Of a stretch of DNA of 64,000 nucleotides, positions 11,078 through 20,528 are shown piece by piece (position 1 is the stretch's first letter; each line of letters starts with the position of its first letter). Position numbers and translations under genes: made by a program. Source of the DNA: Symbiodinium natans (lineage: Eukaryota > Sar > Dinophyceae > Suessiales > Symbiodiniaceae); the NCBI GenBank assembly GCA_905221605.1, contig CAJNDS010000019.1:1-64000 (forward strand). The letters run 5' to 3'. Under the pieces are notes generated by a model. That model had not been told where the DNA came from and did not search any database. It saw only the letters and a list, made by a program, of their open reading frames with translations.

Positions 11078-11176
11078 AGCACCCAAGTCGCCCGCGTTGT
11101 CCAAGACATCTGACGGGAGTTTCACCGGACAATTTCCGTAAGCACTGAACAAATACCGCGCTAAGGGAAATTGCAG

Positions 11177-11254
11177 GAGCAGCATGTACTAAGCAGGCCC
11201 TGCACTCCAGCCGTGGCAAAAGCCCTAAGTCCCCAAACGGTCCTCGAGCTTTAA
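11177..11254 (+). CDS. candidate last exon, ends in VLEL stop (unit 2)
   Basis: After the acceptor-like TTGCAG at 11171-11176, a phase-0 frame reads EQHVLSRPCTPAVAKALSPQ, then TVLEL and TAA. Skipping the 147 bases from 11030 to 11176 would join it in frame to CLQLQQ of the preceding block and remove the TAA at 11075. Equivalent blocks lie at 14311-14388, 17221-17298, 23726-23803, 26628-26705, 29838-29915 and 36352-36429. A diverged copy at 48125-48205 keeps the reading KQHVLRLSKPALQPVQALNP and the same VLEL end despite many changes, the best evidence that it is coding. Transcript data would decide. Confidence 0.35.
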   Translation, partial: EQHVLSRPCTPAVAKALSPQTVLEL

Positions 11255-11336
11255 TAATCTTAACCTACGGAAAGGGCTCTGGGCGCGCTGGGTCCTGGTC
11301 CCTCGAAGAAACAAGCTTCAGCCAAGCGACAGCTAC

Positions 11337-11390
11337 ATGAAGCAGGCGCCGGCGTCTCTGTCGCTCTCGGCGACTTCGCATGCGCGCCAG
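11337..11390 (+). CDS. candidate first exon MKQAPASLSLSATSHARQ (unit 3)
   Basis: ATG opens 18 codons that end exactly at CAG/GTGAAT, a plausible phase-0 donor. The same exon is at 17381-17434, 23886-23939, 26788-26841, 29998-30051 and 36512-36565, and as MTQAPASL-type versions at 14471-14524 and 39887-39946 (20 codons). The copies at 44786-44844 and 46433-46491 have 59 bases, so their phase differs. Units 2, 6 and 10 lost the ATG. A second open frame (KKQASAK, QLHEAGAG) overlaps, so the reading frame is not certain. Confidence 0.3.
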
Positions 11391-13575
11391 GTGAATCTTC
11401 CCATTTAGGGTTCGGGGAGGGGCGGGGGGGGGGGGTGGCGGGGTTAGGCAGTTTAGGGTTTCGAGCTTTGGGGTGAGGATTAAAGTTTCGGCTTAAGGTT
11501 TTGAGGGTTTGGGTGCGTAGCCTTGAGGTTCTGCTGCCGGCCTCGGGGATGGGGGACTATGTAGGCTAGGCTTCGAAAGGGCACCCCCCAAAGCAAAGCA
11601 CGTTGGACTTGAACCCGTGCCCAGGAACCCTTTCAATTCCTGAGCTCCCAACCCCAGGTCGGTTTAGGATGGTTTAGGGTTTAGGGTTTATAAGGTTTAG
11701 GGTTTAGGGTTTAGGGTGATTAACCCGACGGGGCCTCTGTGAGCCATCGAGCTCGACCACCCAGCCTCAAATTCCAAACCCCTACACCCCAACAAAAACT
11801 CTACCCTCAGGCGCCTAAGCACTCAGCCCTGAACCCTAAACCCTAGACCCCAACCCTGAACCCTAAACCCTAAACCCTAAATCCTAAATCCTAAACCCCA
11901 AACCCCAAACCCCAAACCCCAAACCCTGCCTGAACCATCTGAACCCTTGAGCCCTACCTCCAGCATCGGATCGTTGTGGGTCGCCCGGGGTGCCATCGCT
12001 GCGCCGTTCAGTCAGCGGCCGAGGGGGTGTGGGTTTAGGGTTGAGGCCAAAAGGGTTTAGGTTTTGGCGGTTGTGGGGTCTAGGTTTGGGCGGTTTGGGG
12101 GTTTTAGGGTTTATGAAGCACAACCCGCTTAGGCTTGTAATAGCATGTTGTTGAGGGGGGGGGGGGGAGGGGATTTGTGCTGAGGGGTTCAAGAGTTGGG
12201 GGATTTGGGTTGAGTCTCAGGGTACTGGACTAAGGGTCTTGGGGATTCCGGGTCAGGTGCGCGGTATGGCTTCGGCTTGACGGTGGCCAGCTCACGAAAG
12301 CACGGCCCGTTGTGATTGGGGTACTGTACCCCAGAAGCCCTATAACCTCATTCGTACGTAAGCCCGAACGAGTTTGGGGTTAAGGTATAAAAACCAAATC
12401 CTAATCTCGGGTTCTCTATACAAGGAGCCAGAAGCCCGGAACCCTAAACCCCAGCTTGCGGGTCCAGTTTTGTGTTCGGGTGCTTTTTTATCAATATGGA
12501 GCCCAACAATGTTCCCTAAACTGCACCGAAAGGCCCTTGAAAAGCCCTGATATCGGGGGGTGTCCCGTTTTGGCGAGGGGCCTTGATACAAGGGCGCGTA
12601 TGCTCGGAAATCGGGATCCCTTTCTTCCGGGCAGGAATCCTAGAAGCTTCCCTTAGCCCTTGGCTGGGCTTAGGAGTTTAGGGGTTAGGGGTCCAATCGG
12701 CAAGGTGACCTTGTCCGACAGAAGCCGGTGATGCAGGCGCTGGGCTACTCGAAAGATCAGGAGCTTCGGCTTAGATGTGGGCTAGCAGCTTTTTTTTGTT
12801 TTGGGCTTAGAGGATTTTGGGTGCGGACTTTTTGGTTCAGGGTTTGTCAGGGCTTTTGGGGGTTTAGGCAGCTCCTGGGGATGTTCGCTATCTGTGTCCC
12901 TGCTGCAGGGCCGGATAGGGTTTTATTTTAGCAGATGTTCTGGGGTTTTTCAGAGGCTGTACCAACAGGGGCTGAAAGTACAGGGTGCAGCAAGTACCCT
13001 CAGTGAAGGAGCTTGGCCTGAGCCCTTAAGAGTATTTACAGGTGTCGCGGCTCCTTTCTGGTTGTTGGAGATTGTCCCAAAGGCGAATCCCTACCGTGCT
13101 GAACCTTGAAGCACAAACCTTATCAACCCTATAGAGCCCTCAACCGTGCACCCTGTGTGCAGGTGCAGCCGGCCCCTTCCCGTTGGCAGCCTTGTCCTTC
13201 GGACCGTACTGAGGCATAGCTGCAGCCTGGACCTCACGGTGCTAATTGTCATGCTTCAAGATTCATTCAGCCCTCAGCCCTGAACCTTTCTGGATTTCGG
13301 GTGTTTACAGTAGAAAGCAGCTCCACGACTATGCAAGCCATGTCGAGCTTACGCAGGGTCTGCGGCTCAGCCACACAGAGCGGGCAACATAGTATCTTGA
13401 ACTGCAGGTTAGGGCTGTTTACCTTTGGGTCTCATCTCAAAACAGCTATAGATCCCATCGCTGGGGCCAGTGTGGGCCAGCCACCCTGAAACCGAGATTC
13501 CATTCCAAGGGGTTCTTGCGTTTTTAGAGTCACGACGAGGGCCACAGAGCTCCACTCATTTGGGATTCTAACGCC

Positions 13576-14211
13576 ATGAGGCCCTGCGAAAGGGCCGCTT
13601 GCCCCCACTGCGGGCTTCGAGTGGGACTCTTCGGAGTAAACGGGTTCGGCGTTGCGCGGCGCTGGCACGAGGCACGCTGCTCTTCCCGCTCCACCCCCAT
13701 TGCCGCCTGTCAAGCTGCAACCCCGCCAGAAGAGACAGCGCCTCCTGAGACGGCCACGGGCAGAGACCTTCTGCCGCATGTGGACCGGCAAGTGGACATG
13801 CAAAACCTCTCAGTGGAGACGATGATACAGACGCTGTACATGACCAGAGAGGACCTCCTCGAACTGCACGCGCTGAACCCGGAGCTATGCCGGGAAGTCT
13901 TGAAGTATGTGGTGGTGACCTGGCGCCCCGGGGCCTTCTCCGGAGCCCCGCTGCGCCCAGCCTTGGGGCTGGGTCCGGGTCGTGACGACGCCACCGTCGT
14001 CGTTAGGGCCTTTGTGCCCGCCCTCCAAGCCATTTGTGAGCAGCACGTGTCCCTAGAGTGCCTGGACAACCAACTTGTCAAGTCCGCGCAATATGACGAG
14101 ATGCTGGACTGTGGCGAGGACCTGCGTGAGGTCGCTTTGCAGAGATGCCTGCAGCTTCAGCAGGTAGCGTGCCGACTGGCGTCTGGGGTAGCAAGCCGCG
14201 GGGGTGGTTAA
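13576..14211 (+). CDS. Cys/His-cluster family protein, unit 3, 211 residues
   Basis: Full-length copy with the Cys/His cluster intact (CPHC, then WHEARC) and the linker version QAATPPEETAPPETATG. It has the 'VVVRAF ... YDEML' C-terminal haplotype shared with units 2, 4, 7 and 8. One private change, ALQAICEQ for ALRAICEQ, separates it from unit 4. Splice-like sites flank it as in unit 2, with the last-exon candidate at 14311-14388. The upstream middle-exon frame is interrupted by a TAG (caacatag), so a product extended upstream through that block is unlikely here. Confidence 0.6.
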   Translation: MRPCERAACPHCGLRVGLFGVNGFGVARRWHEARCSSRSTPIAACQAATPPEETAPPETATGRDLLPHVDRQVDMQNLSVETMIQTLYMTREDLLELHALNPELCREVLKYVVVTWRPGAFSGAPLRPALGLGPGRDDATVVVRAFVPALQAICEQHVSLECLDNQLVKSAQYDEMLDCGEDLREVALQRCLQLQQVACRLASGVASRGGG

Positions 14212-14397
14212 AGCACCCAAGTCGCCCGCGTTGTCCAAGACATCTGACGGGCGTTTCACCGGACAATTTCCGTAAGCACTGAACAAATACTGCCCTAAGG
14301 GAAATTGCAGGAGCAGCATGTACTAAGCAGGCCCTGCACTCCAGCCGTGGCAAAAGCCCTAAGTCCCCAAACGGTCCTCGAGCTTTAATAATCTTAA

Positions 14398-17307
14398 CCT
14401 ACGGAAAGGGCTCTGGGCGCGCTGGGTCCTGGTCCCTCGAAGAAACAAGCTTCAGCCAAGCGACAGCTACATGACGCAGGCGCCGGCATCTCTGTCGCTC
14501 TCGGCGACTTCGCATGTGCGCCAGGTGAATCTTCCCATTTAGGGTTCGGGGAGGTTCGGGGAGGGGCGGGGGGGGGGGGGGGGGGGGGGCGGGGTTAGGC
14601 AGTTTAGGGTTTCGAGCTTTGGGGTGAGGACTAAAGTTTCGGCTTAAGGTTTTGAGGGTTTGGGTGTAGCCTTGAGGTTCTGCTGCCGGCCTCAGGGATG
14701 GGGGACTATGTAGGCTAGGCTTCGAAAGGGCACCCCCCCAAACAAAGCACGTTTCCACTTGAACCCTTGCCCAGGAACCCTTTGAATTCCTGAGCTCCCA
14801 ACCCCAGGTCGGTTTGGGAGGGTTTAGGGTTTAGGGTTTATAAGGTTTAGCGTTTAGGGTTTAGGGTGATTATCCCGACGAGGCCCCTGTGAGCCATCGA
14901 GCTCGACCACCCAGCCTCAAATTCCAAACCCCTACACCCCAACAAAAACTCTACGGGGGGGGAGGGGATTTGTGCTTATAGGTGTTGAGGAGTTCAGGAG
15001 TTGGGGGATTCGGGTTGGGTTAGGGTTTGGGGCGTAGGACTCAGGGTACCGGATTAAGGGTCTTGGGGATTCCGGGTCAGGTGCGCGGTATGGCTTCGGC
15101 TTGACGGTGGAGCACCGGTCTTGTCCGCTCAGGAAAGCACGGCCCGTTGTGATTGGGGTACTGTGCCCCAGAAGCCCTATAGCCTCATTCGTACGTAAGC
15201 CCGAACGAGTTTGGGGTTAAGGTATAAAAACCAAATCCTAGTCTCGGGTTCTCTATACAAGGAGCCAGAAGCCCGGAACCCTTACTCCTTTATTAAATAC
15301 GGAGCCCGACATTATGTTTCCTAAACTGCACCGAAAGGCCCTTGAAAAGCCCTGATATCGGGGGGTGTCCCGTTTTGGCGAGGGGCCTTGATACAAGGAC
15401 GCGTATGCTCGGAAATCGGGATCCCTTTCTTCCGGGCAGGAATCCTAGAAGCTTCCCTTAGCCCTTGGCTGGGTTTAGGAGTTTAGGGGTTAGGGGTCCA
15501 ATCGGCAAGGTCGACCTTGTCCGACAGAAGCCGGTGATGCAGGCGCTGGGCTACTCGAAAGATCAGGAGCTTCGGCTTAGATGTGGGCTAGCAGCTTTTT
15601 TGTTTTGGGCTTAGAGGGTTTTGGGTGCGGACTTTTTGGTTCAGGGTTTGTCAGGGCTTTTGGGGGTTTAGGCAGCTCCTGGGGATGTTCGCTATCTGTG
15701 TCCCTGCTGCAGGGCCGGATAGGGTCTCATTTTAGCTGTTTTTTCAGAGGCTTTACCAACAGGGGCTGAAAGTACAGGGTGCAGCCAGTACCCTCAGTGA
15801 AAGAGCTTGGCCTGAGCCCTTAAGAGTATTTACAGGTGTCGCGGCTCCTTTCTGGTTGTTGGAGATTGTCTGTTGTGATGGTTGTACCGAGCTCCTTGCT
15901 TCGGAAGCCTTGATTGCAATGTCAATGTCAATATCCCTCCAAATCGGCCTCCGCCTGCTAGCCAGTGCAATTCCCAAAGGCGAATCCCTACCGTGCTGAA
16001 CCTTGACGCACAAACCTTATCAACCCTATACTGTAGAGCCCTCAACCGTACATACCGTACACCCTGTGTGCAGGTGCAGCCGGCCCGTTCCCGTTGGCAG
16101 CCTTGTCCTTCGGACCGTACTGAGGCATAGCTGCAGCCTGGACCTCACCTCACGGTGCTAATTGTCATGCTTCAAGATTCATTCAGCCCTCAACCCTGAA
16201 CCTTTCTGGATTTCGGGTGTTTGCAGTAGAAAGCAGCTCCACAACTATGCAAGCCATGTCGAGCTTACGCAGCGTCTGCGGCTCAGCCACACAGAGCGGG
16301 CAACATAGTATCTTGAACTGCAGGTTAGGGCTGTTTACCTTTGGGTCTCATCTCAGAACAGGTATAGATCCCATCGCCGGGGCCAGTGTGGGCCAGCCAC
16401 CCTGAAACCGAGATTCCATGCCATCTTGCGTTTTTAGAGTCACGACGAGGGCCAAAGAGCTCCACTCATTTGGGATTCTAACGCCATGAGGCCCTGCGAA
16501 AGGGCCGCTTGCCCCCACTGCGGGCTTCGAGTGGGACTCTTCGGAGTAAACGGGTTCGGCGTTGCGCGGCGCTGGCACGAGGCACGCTGCTCTTCCCGCT
16601 CCACCCCCATTGCCGCCTGTCAAGCTGCAACCCCGCCAGAAGAGACAGCGCCTCCTGAGACGGCCACGGGCAGAGACCTTCTGCCGCATGTGGACCGGCA
16701 AGTGGACATGCAAAACCTCTCAGTGGAGACGATGATACAGACGCTGTACATGACCAGAGAGGACCTCCTCGAACTGCACGCGCTGAACCCGGAGCTATGC
16801 CGGGAAGTCTTGAAGTATGTGGTGGTGACCTGGCGCCCCGGGGCCTTCTCCGGAGCCCCGCTGCGCCCAGCCTTGGGGCTGGGTCCGGGTCGTGACGACG
16901 CCACCGTCGTCGTTAGGGCCTTTGTGCCCGCCCTCCGAGCCATTTGTGAGCAGCACGTGTCCCTAGAGTGCCTGGACAACCAACTTGTCAAGTCCGCGCA
17001 ATATGACGAGATGCTGGACTGTGGCGAGGACCTGCGTGAGGTCGCTTTGCAGAGATGCCTGCAGCTTCAGCAGGTAGCGTGCCGACTGGCGTCTGGGGTA
17101 GCAAGCCGCGGGGGTGGTTAAAGCACCCAAGTCGCCCGCGTTGTCCAAGACATCTGACGGGAGTTTCACCGGACAATTTCCGTAAGCACTGAACAAATAC
17201 CGCGCTAAGGGAAATTGCAGGAGCAGCATGTACTAAGCAGGCCCTGCACTCCAGCCGTGGCAAAAGCCCTAAGTCCCCAAACGGTCCTCGAGCTTTAATA
17301 ATCTTAA
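14398..17307 (+). repeat. array unit 4 (2,910 bp)
   Basis: This is a shortened unit. The stretch with CCCTAAA/CCCCAAA runs found in other units is replaced at ~14954 by a jump from caaaaactctac straight into a G-rich block, deleting the region with gccatcgctgcgcc. The G-run at 14568-14590 is long. Almost the whole unit recurs at 23813-26714 (offset about 9.41 kb), including the deletion. The 5 bp tandem cctca at 16141-16152 is absent from that second copy. Confidence 0.85.
16486..17121 (+). CDS. Cys/His-cluster family protein, unit 4, 211 residues
   Basis: Intact frame from ATG to TAA, predicted protein identical to the copy at 25893. It serves as the reference for the 'VVVRAFVPALRAICEQHVSL' haplotype. 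The upstream flank carries an 8 bp loss (ccatgccatcttgcg instead of ccattccaaggggttcttgcg) that leaves the TTTTTAG acceptor-like site. The last-exon candidate is at 17221-17298. Identity of two whole units indicates recent duplication or conversion, so codon-level constraint cannot be read from this pair alone. Confidence 0.6.
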   Translation: MRPCERAACPHCGLRVGLFGVNGFGVARRWHEARCSSRSTPIAACQAATPPEETAPPETATGRDLLPHVDRQVDMQNLSVETMIQTLYMTREDLLELHALNPELCREVLKYVVVTWRPGAFSGAPLRPALGLGPGRDDATVVVRAFVPALRAICEQHVSLECLDNQLVKSAQYDEMLDCGEDLREVALQRCLQLQQVACRLASGVASRGGG

Positions 17308-19409
17308 CCTACGGAAAGGGCTCTGGGCGCGCTGGGTCCTGGTCCCTCGAAGAAACAAGCTTCAGCCAAGCGACAGCTACATGAAGCAGGCGCCGGCGTC
17401 TCTGTCGCTCTCGGCGACTTCGCATGCGCGCCAGGTGAATCTTCCCATTTAGGGTTCGGGGAGGGGCGGGGGGGGGGGGTGGCGGGGTTAGGCAGTTTAG
17501 GGTTTCGAGCTTTGGGGTGAGGATTAAAGTTTCGGCTTAAGGTTTTGAGGGTTTGGGTGCGTAGCCTTGAGGTTCTGCTGCCGGCCTCGGGGATGGGGGA
17601 CTATGTAGGCTAGGCTTCGAAAGGGCACCCCCCAAAGCAAAGCACGTTGGACTTGAACCCGTGCCCAGGAACCCTTTGAATTCCTGAGCTCCCAACCCCA
17701 GGTCGGTTTAGGAGGGTTTAGGGTTTAGGGTTTATAAGGTTTAGGGTTTAGGGTTTAGGGTGATTAACCCGACGGGGCCTCTGTGAGCCATCGAGCTCGA
17801 CCACCCAGCCTCAAATTCCAAACCCCTACACCCCAACAAAAACTCTACCCTCAGGCGCCTAAGCACTCAGCCCTGAACCCTAAACCCTAGACCCCAACCC
17901 CCTAAACCCTAAACCCTAAACCCTAAATCCTAAACCCCAAACCCCAAACCCCAAACCCTGCCTGAACCATCTGAACCCTTGAGCCCTACCTCCAGCATCG
18001 GATCGTTGTGGGTCGCCCGGGGTGCCATCGCTGCGCCGTTCAGTCAGCGGCCGAGGGGGTGTGGGTTTAGGGTTGAGGCCAAAAGGGTTTAGGTTTTGGC
18101 GGTTGTGGGGTCTAGGTTTGGGCGGTTTGGGGGTTTTAGGGTTTATGAAGCACAACCCGCTTAGGCTTGTAATAGCATGTTGTTGGGGGGGGGGGGAGGG
18201 GATTTGTGCTGAGGGGTTCAAGAGTTGGGGGATTTGGGTTGAGTCTCAGGGTACTGGATTAAGGGTCTTGGGGATTCCGGGTCAGGTGCGCGGTATGGCT
18301 TCGGCTTGACGGTGGCCAGCTCACGAAAGCACGGCCCGTTGTGATTGGGGTACTGTACCCCAGAAGCCCTATAACCTCATTCGTACGTAAGCCCGAACGA
18401 GTTTGGGGTTAAGGTATAAAAACCAAATCCTAATCTCGGGTTCTCTATACAAGGAGCCAGAAGCCCGGAACCCTAAACCCCAGCTTACGGGTCCAGTTTT
18501 GTGTCTCGGGTGCTTTTTTATCAATATGGAGCCCAACAATGTTCCCTAAACTGCACCGAAAGGCCCTTGAAAAGCCCTGATATCGGGGGGTGTCCCGTTT
18601 TGGCGAGGGGCCTTGATACAAGGGCGCGTATGCTCGGAAATCGGGATCCCTTTCTTCCGGGCAGGAATCCTAGAAGCTTCCCTTAGCCCTTGGCTGGGCT
18701 TAGGAGTTTAGGGGTTAGGGGTCCAATCGGCAAGGTCGACCTTGTCCGACAGAAGCCGGTGATGCAGGCGCTGGGCTACTCGAAAGATCAGGAGCTTCGG
18801 CTTAGATGTGGGCTAGCAGCTTTTTTTTGTTTTGGGCTTAGAGGGTTTTGGGTGCGGACTTTTTGGTTCAGGGTTTGTCAGGGCTTTTGGGGGTTTAGGC
18901 AGCTCCTGGGGATGTTCGCTATCTGTGTCGCTGCTGCAGGGCCGGATAGGGTCTCATTTTAGCTGTTTTTTCAGAGGCTTTACCAACAGGGGCTGAAAGT
19001 ACAGGGTGCAGCCAGTACCCTCAGTGAAAGAGCTTGGCCTGAGCCCTTAAGAGTATTTACAGGTGTCGCGGCTCCTTTCTGGTTGTTGGAGATTGTCTGT
19101 TGTGATGGTTGTACCGAGCTCCTTGCTTCGGAAGCCTTGATTGCAATGTCAATATCCCTCCAAATCGGCCTCCGCCTGCTAGCCAGTGCAATTCCCAAAG
19201 GCGAATCCCTACCGTGCTGAACCTTGAAGCACAAACCTTATAGAGCCCTCAACCGTACATACCGTACACCCTGTGTGCAGGTGCAGCCGGCCCCTTCCCG
19301 TTGGCAGCCTTGTCCTTCGGACCGTACTGAGGCATAGCTGCTAATTGTCATGCTTCAAGATTCATTCAGCCCTCAACCCTGAACCTTTCTGGAGTTCGGG
19401 TGTTTACAG

Positions 19410-19506
19410 TAGAAAGCAGCTCCACAACTATGCAAGCCATGTCGAGCTTATGCAGCGTCTGCGGCTCAGCCACACAGAGCGGGCAACACAATATCTTGAA
19501 CTGCAG
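19410..19506 (+). CDS. candidate middle exon KQLHNYASHVEL (unit 5)
   Basis: Between an acceptor-like TTTACAG (ends 19409) and CAG/GTTAGG (19506/19507) the frame reads RKQLHNYASHVELMQRLRL, then SHTERATQYLELQ. The diverged copy at 40.2 kb reads RKQLHDYAGHVELVKRRSAR with the same frame, so amino-acid similarity persists where the DNA has drifted. In units 2, 3, 4, 7 and 8 the same frame holds a TAG in place of the CAA of TQY. Units 5 and 9 are open. The role is unknown. Confidence 0.28.
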
Positions 19507-19666
19507 GTTAGGGCTGTTTACCTTTGGGTCTCATCTCAGAACAGCTATAGATCCCATCGAGTGTGGGCCAGCCACCCTGAAACCGAGATTCCATTCCAAG
19601 GGGTTCTTGCGTTTTTAGAGTTATGACGAGTGCCACAGAGCTCCACTCATTTGGGATTCTGACGCC

Positions 19667-20363
19667 ATGAGGCCCTGCGAAAGGGCCGCTTGCCTCCACT
19701 GCGGGCTTCGAGTGGGACTCTTCGGAGTAAACGGGTTCGGCGTTGCGCGGCGCTGGCACGAGGCACGCTGCTCTTCCCGCTCCACCCCCATTGCCGCCTG
19801 TCAAGCTGGAACCGCACCAGAAGAGACAGCGCCTCCTGAGATGGCCACGGGCAGAGACCTTCTGCCGCATGTGGACCGGCAAGTGGACATGCAAAACCTC
19901 TCAGTGGAGACGATGATACAGACGCTGTACATGACCAGAGAGGACCTCCTCGAACTGCACGCGCTGAACCCGGAGCTATGCCGGGAAGTCTTGAAGTATG
20001 TGGTGGTGACCTGGCGCCCCGGGGCCTTCTCCGGAGCCCCGCTGCGCCCAGCCTTGGGGCTGGGTCCGGGTCGTGACGACGCCACCGTCCTCAGACACTC
20101 AAAAGACACGCTCTGCTCACAAATGTCTCGGAGCGCGGGCACTTTGGCCCTAATTTAGGGCCAAAGTGCCCGCGCTCCGAGACATTTGTGAGCAGAGCGT
20201 GTCTTTTGAGTGCTTGGACAACCAGTTTGTCAAGTCCGCTCAATTTGACGACATGGTGGATTGTGGCGAGGACCTGCGTGAGGTCGCTCTCGAAAGATGC
20301 CTGCAGCTTCAGCAGGTAGCGTGCCGACTGGCGTCTGGGGTAACAAGCCGCCGGGGTGGTTAA
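19667..20363 (+). pseudogene. unit 5 copy split by the same foldback
   Basis: The ATG at 19667 opens 163 codons (CLHCGLR version of the cluster; linker QAGTAPEETAPPEMATG) ending at 20158 inside the inverted duplication, exactly as at 7126. The remnant 20160-20363 keeps ICEQSVSFECLDNQFVK through ASGVTSRRGG in a shifted frame. SRRGG replaces ASRGGG. The lesion and flanks match unit 9. Confidence 0.7.
20096..20212. repeat. perfect 58 bp inverted repeat (unit 5)
   Basis: Same arms and single-base centre as at 7555-7671: left arm 20096-20153, right arm 20155-20212. Inherited with the unit rather than formed anew. Confidence 0.93.
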
Positions 20364-20528
20364 AGCACCCAAGTCGCCCACGTTGTCCAAGACATCTGAC
20401 GGGAGTTTCACCGGACAATTTCCGTAAGCACTGAACAAATACCGCGCTAAGGGAAATTGCAGGAGCAGCATGTACTAAGCAGGCCCTGCACTCCAGCCGT
20501 GGCAAAAGCCCTAAGTCCCCAAACGGTC

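Larger units (their letters stand above)
7988..11263 (+). repeat. array unit 2 (3,276 bp)
   Basis: I set unit starts at the shared word CCTACGGAAAGGGCTCTGG. Order within a unit: exon-A-like block, poly-G run (8160-8174 here), TTTAGGG-rich intron-like DNA, a run of CCCCAAA 7-mers (8729-8769 here), a conserved ~1 kb block, middle-exon block, Cys/His coding block, last-exon block. In this unit exon A has CACGAAG instead of ATGAAG, so the putative start codon is missing. Confidence 0.85.
11264..14397 (+). repeat. array unit 3 (3,134 bp)
   Basis: Same layout as unit 2. Exon A has an ATG here (11337). The G-run at 11423-11435 is short. The conserved block around 13070 lacks the segment containing tgttgtgatggttgtacc that other units carry, because of a ~110 bp deletion. 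Its middle-exon block (13301-13489) equals that of unit 6, while its coding block is of the unit 4 type. Confidence 0.85.
17308..20528 (+). repeat. array unit 5 (3,221 bp)
   Basis: The first two-thirds match unit 8 (offset 9,407). The whole unit matches unit 9 (offset 12,626-12,629). It carries the foldback-disrupted coding block and lacks the 22 bp with the VLEL stop at its end. Confidence 0.85.

Noticed and set aside
10298-11219. Long minus-strand frames (84-144 codons) opposite each coding block, repeated in every unit
   Set aside because: They mirror the sense frame's GC-rich codons, have no start context, and change wherever the sense frame changes by whole codons. They are shadows of the plus-strand frame and their recurrence is due to unit duplication.
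11884-12192. Proline-rich minus-strand frame (MNPSAQIPSPPP) and its plus-strand counterpart in several units
   Set aside because: It is a translation of CCCTAAA/CCCCAAA-type repeats and poly-C/G runs, with length varying by run length.
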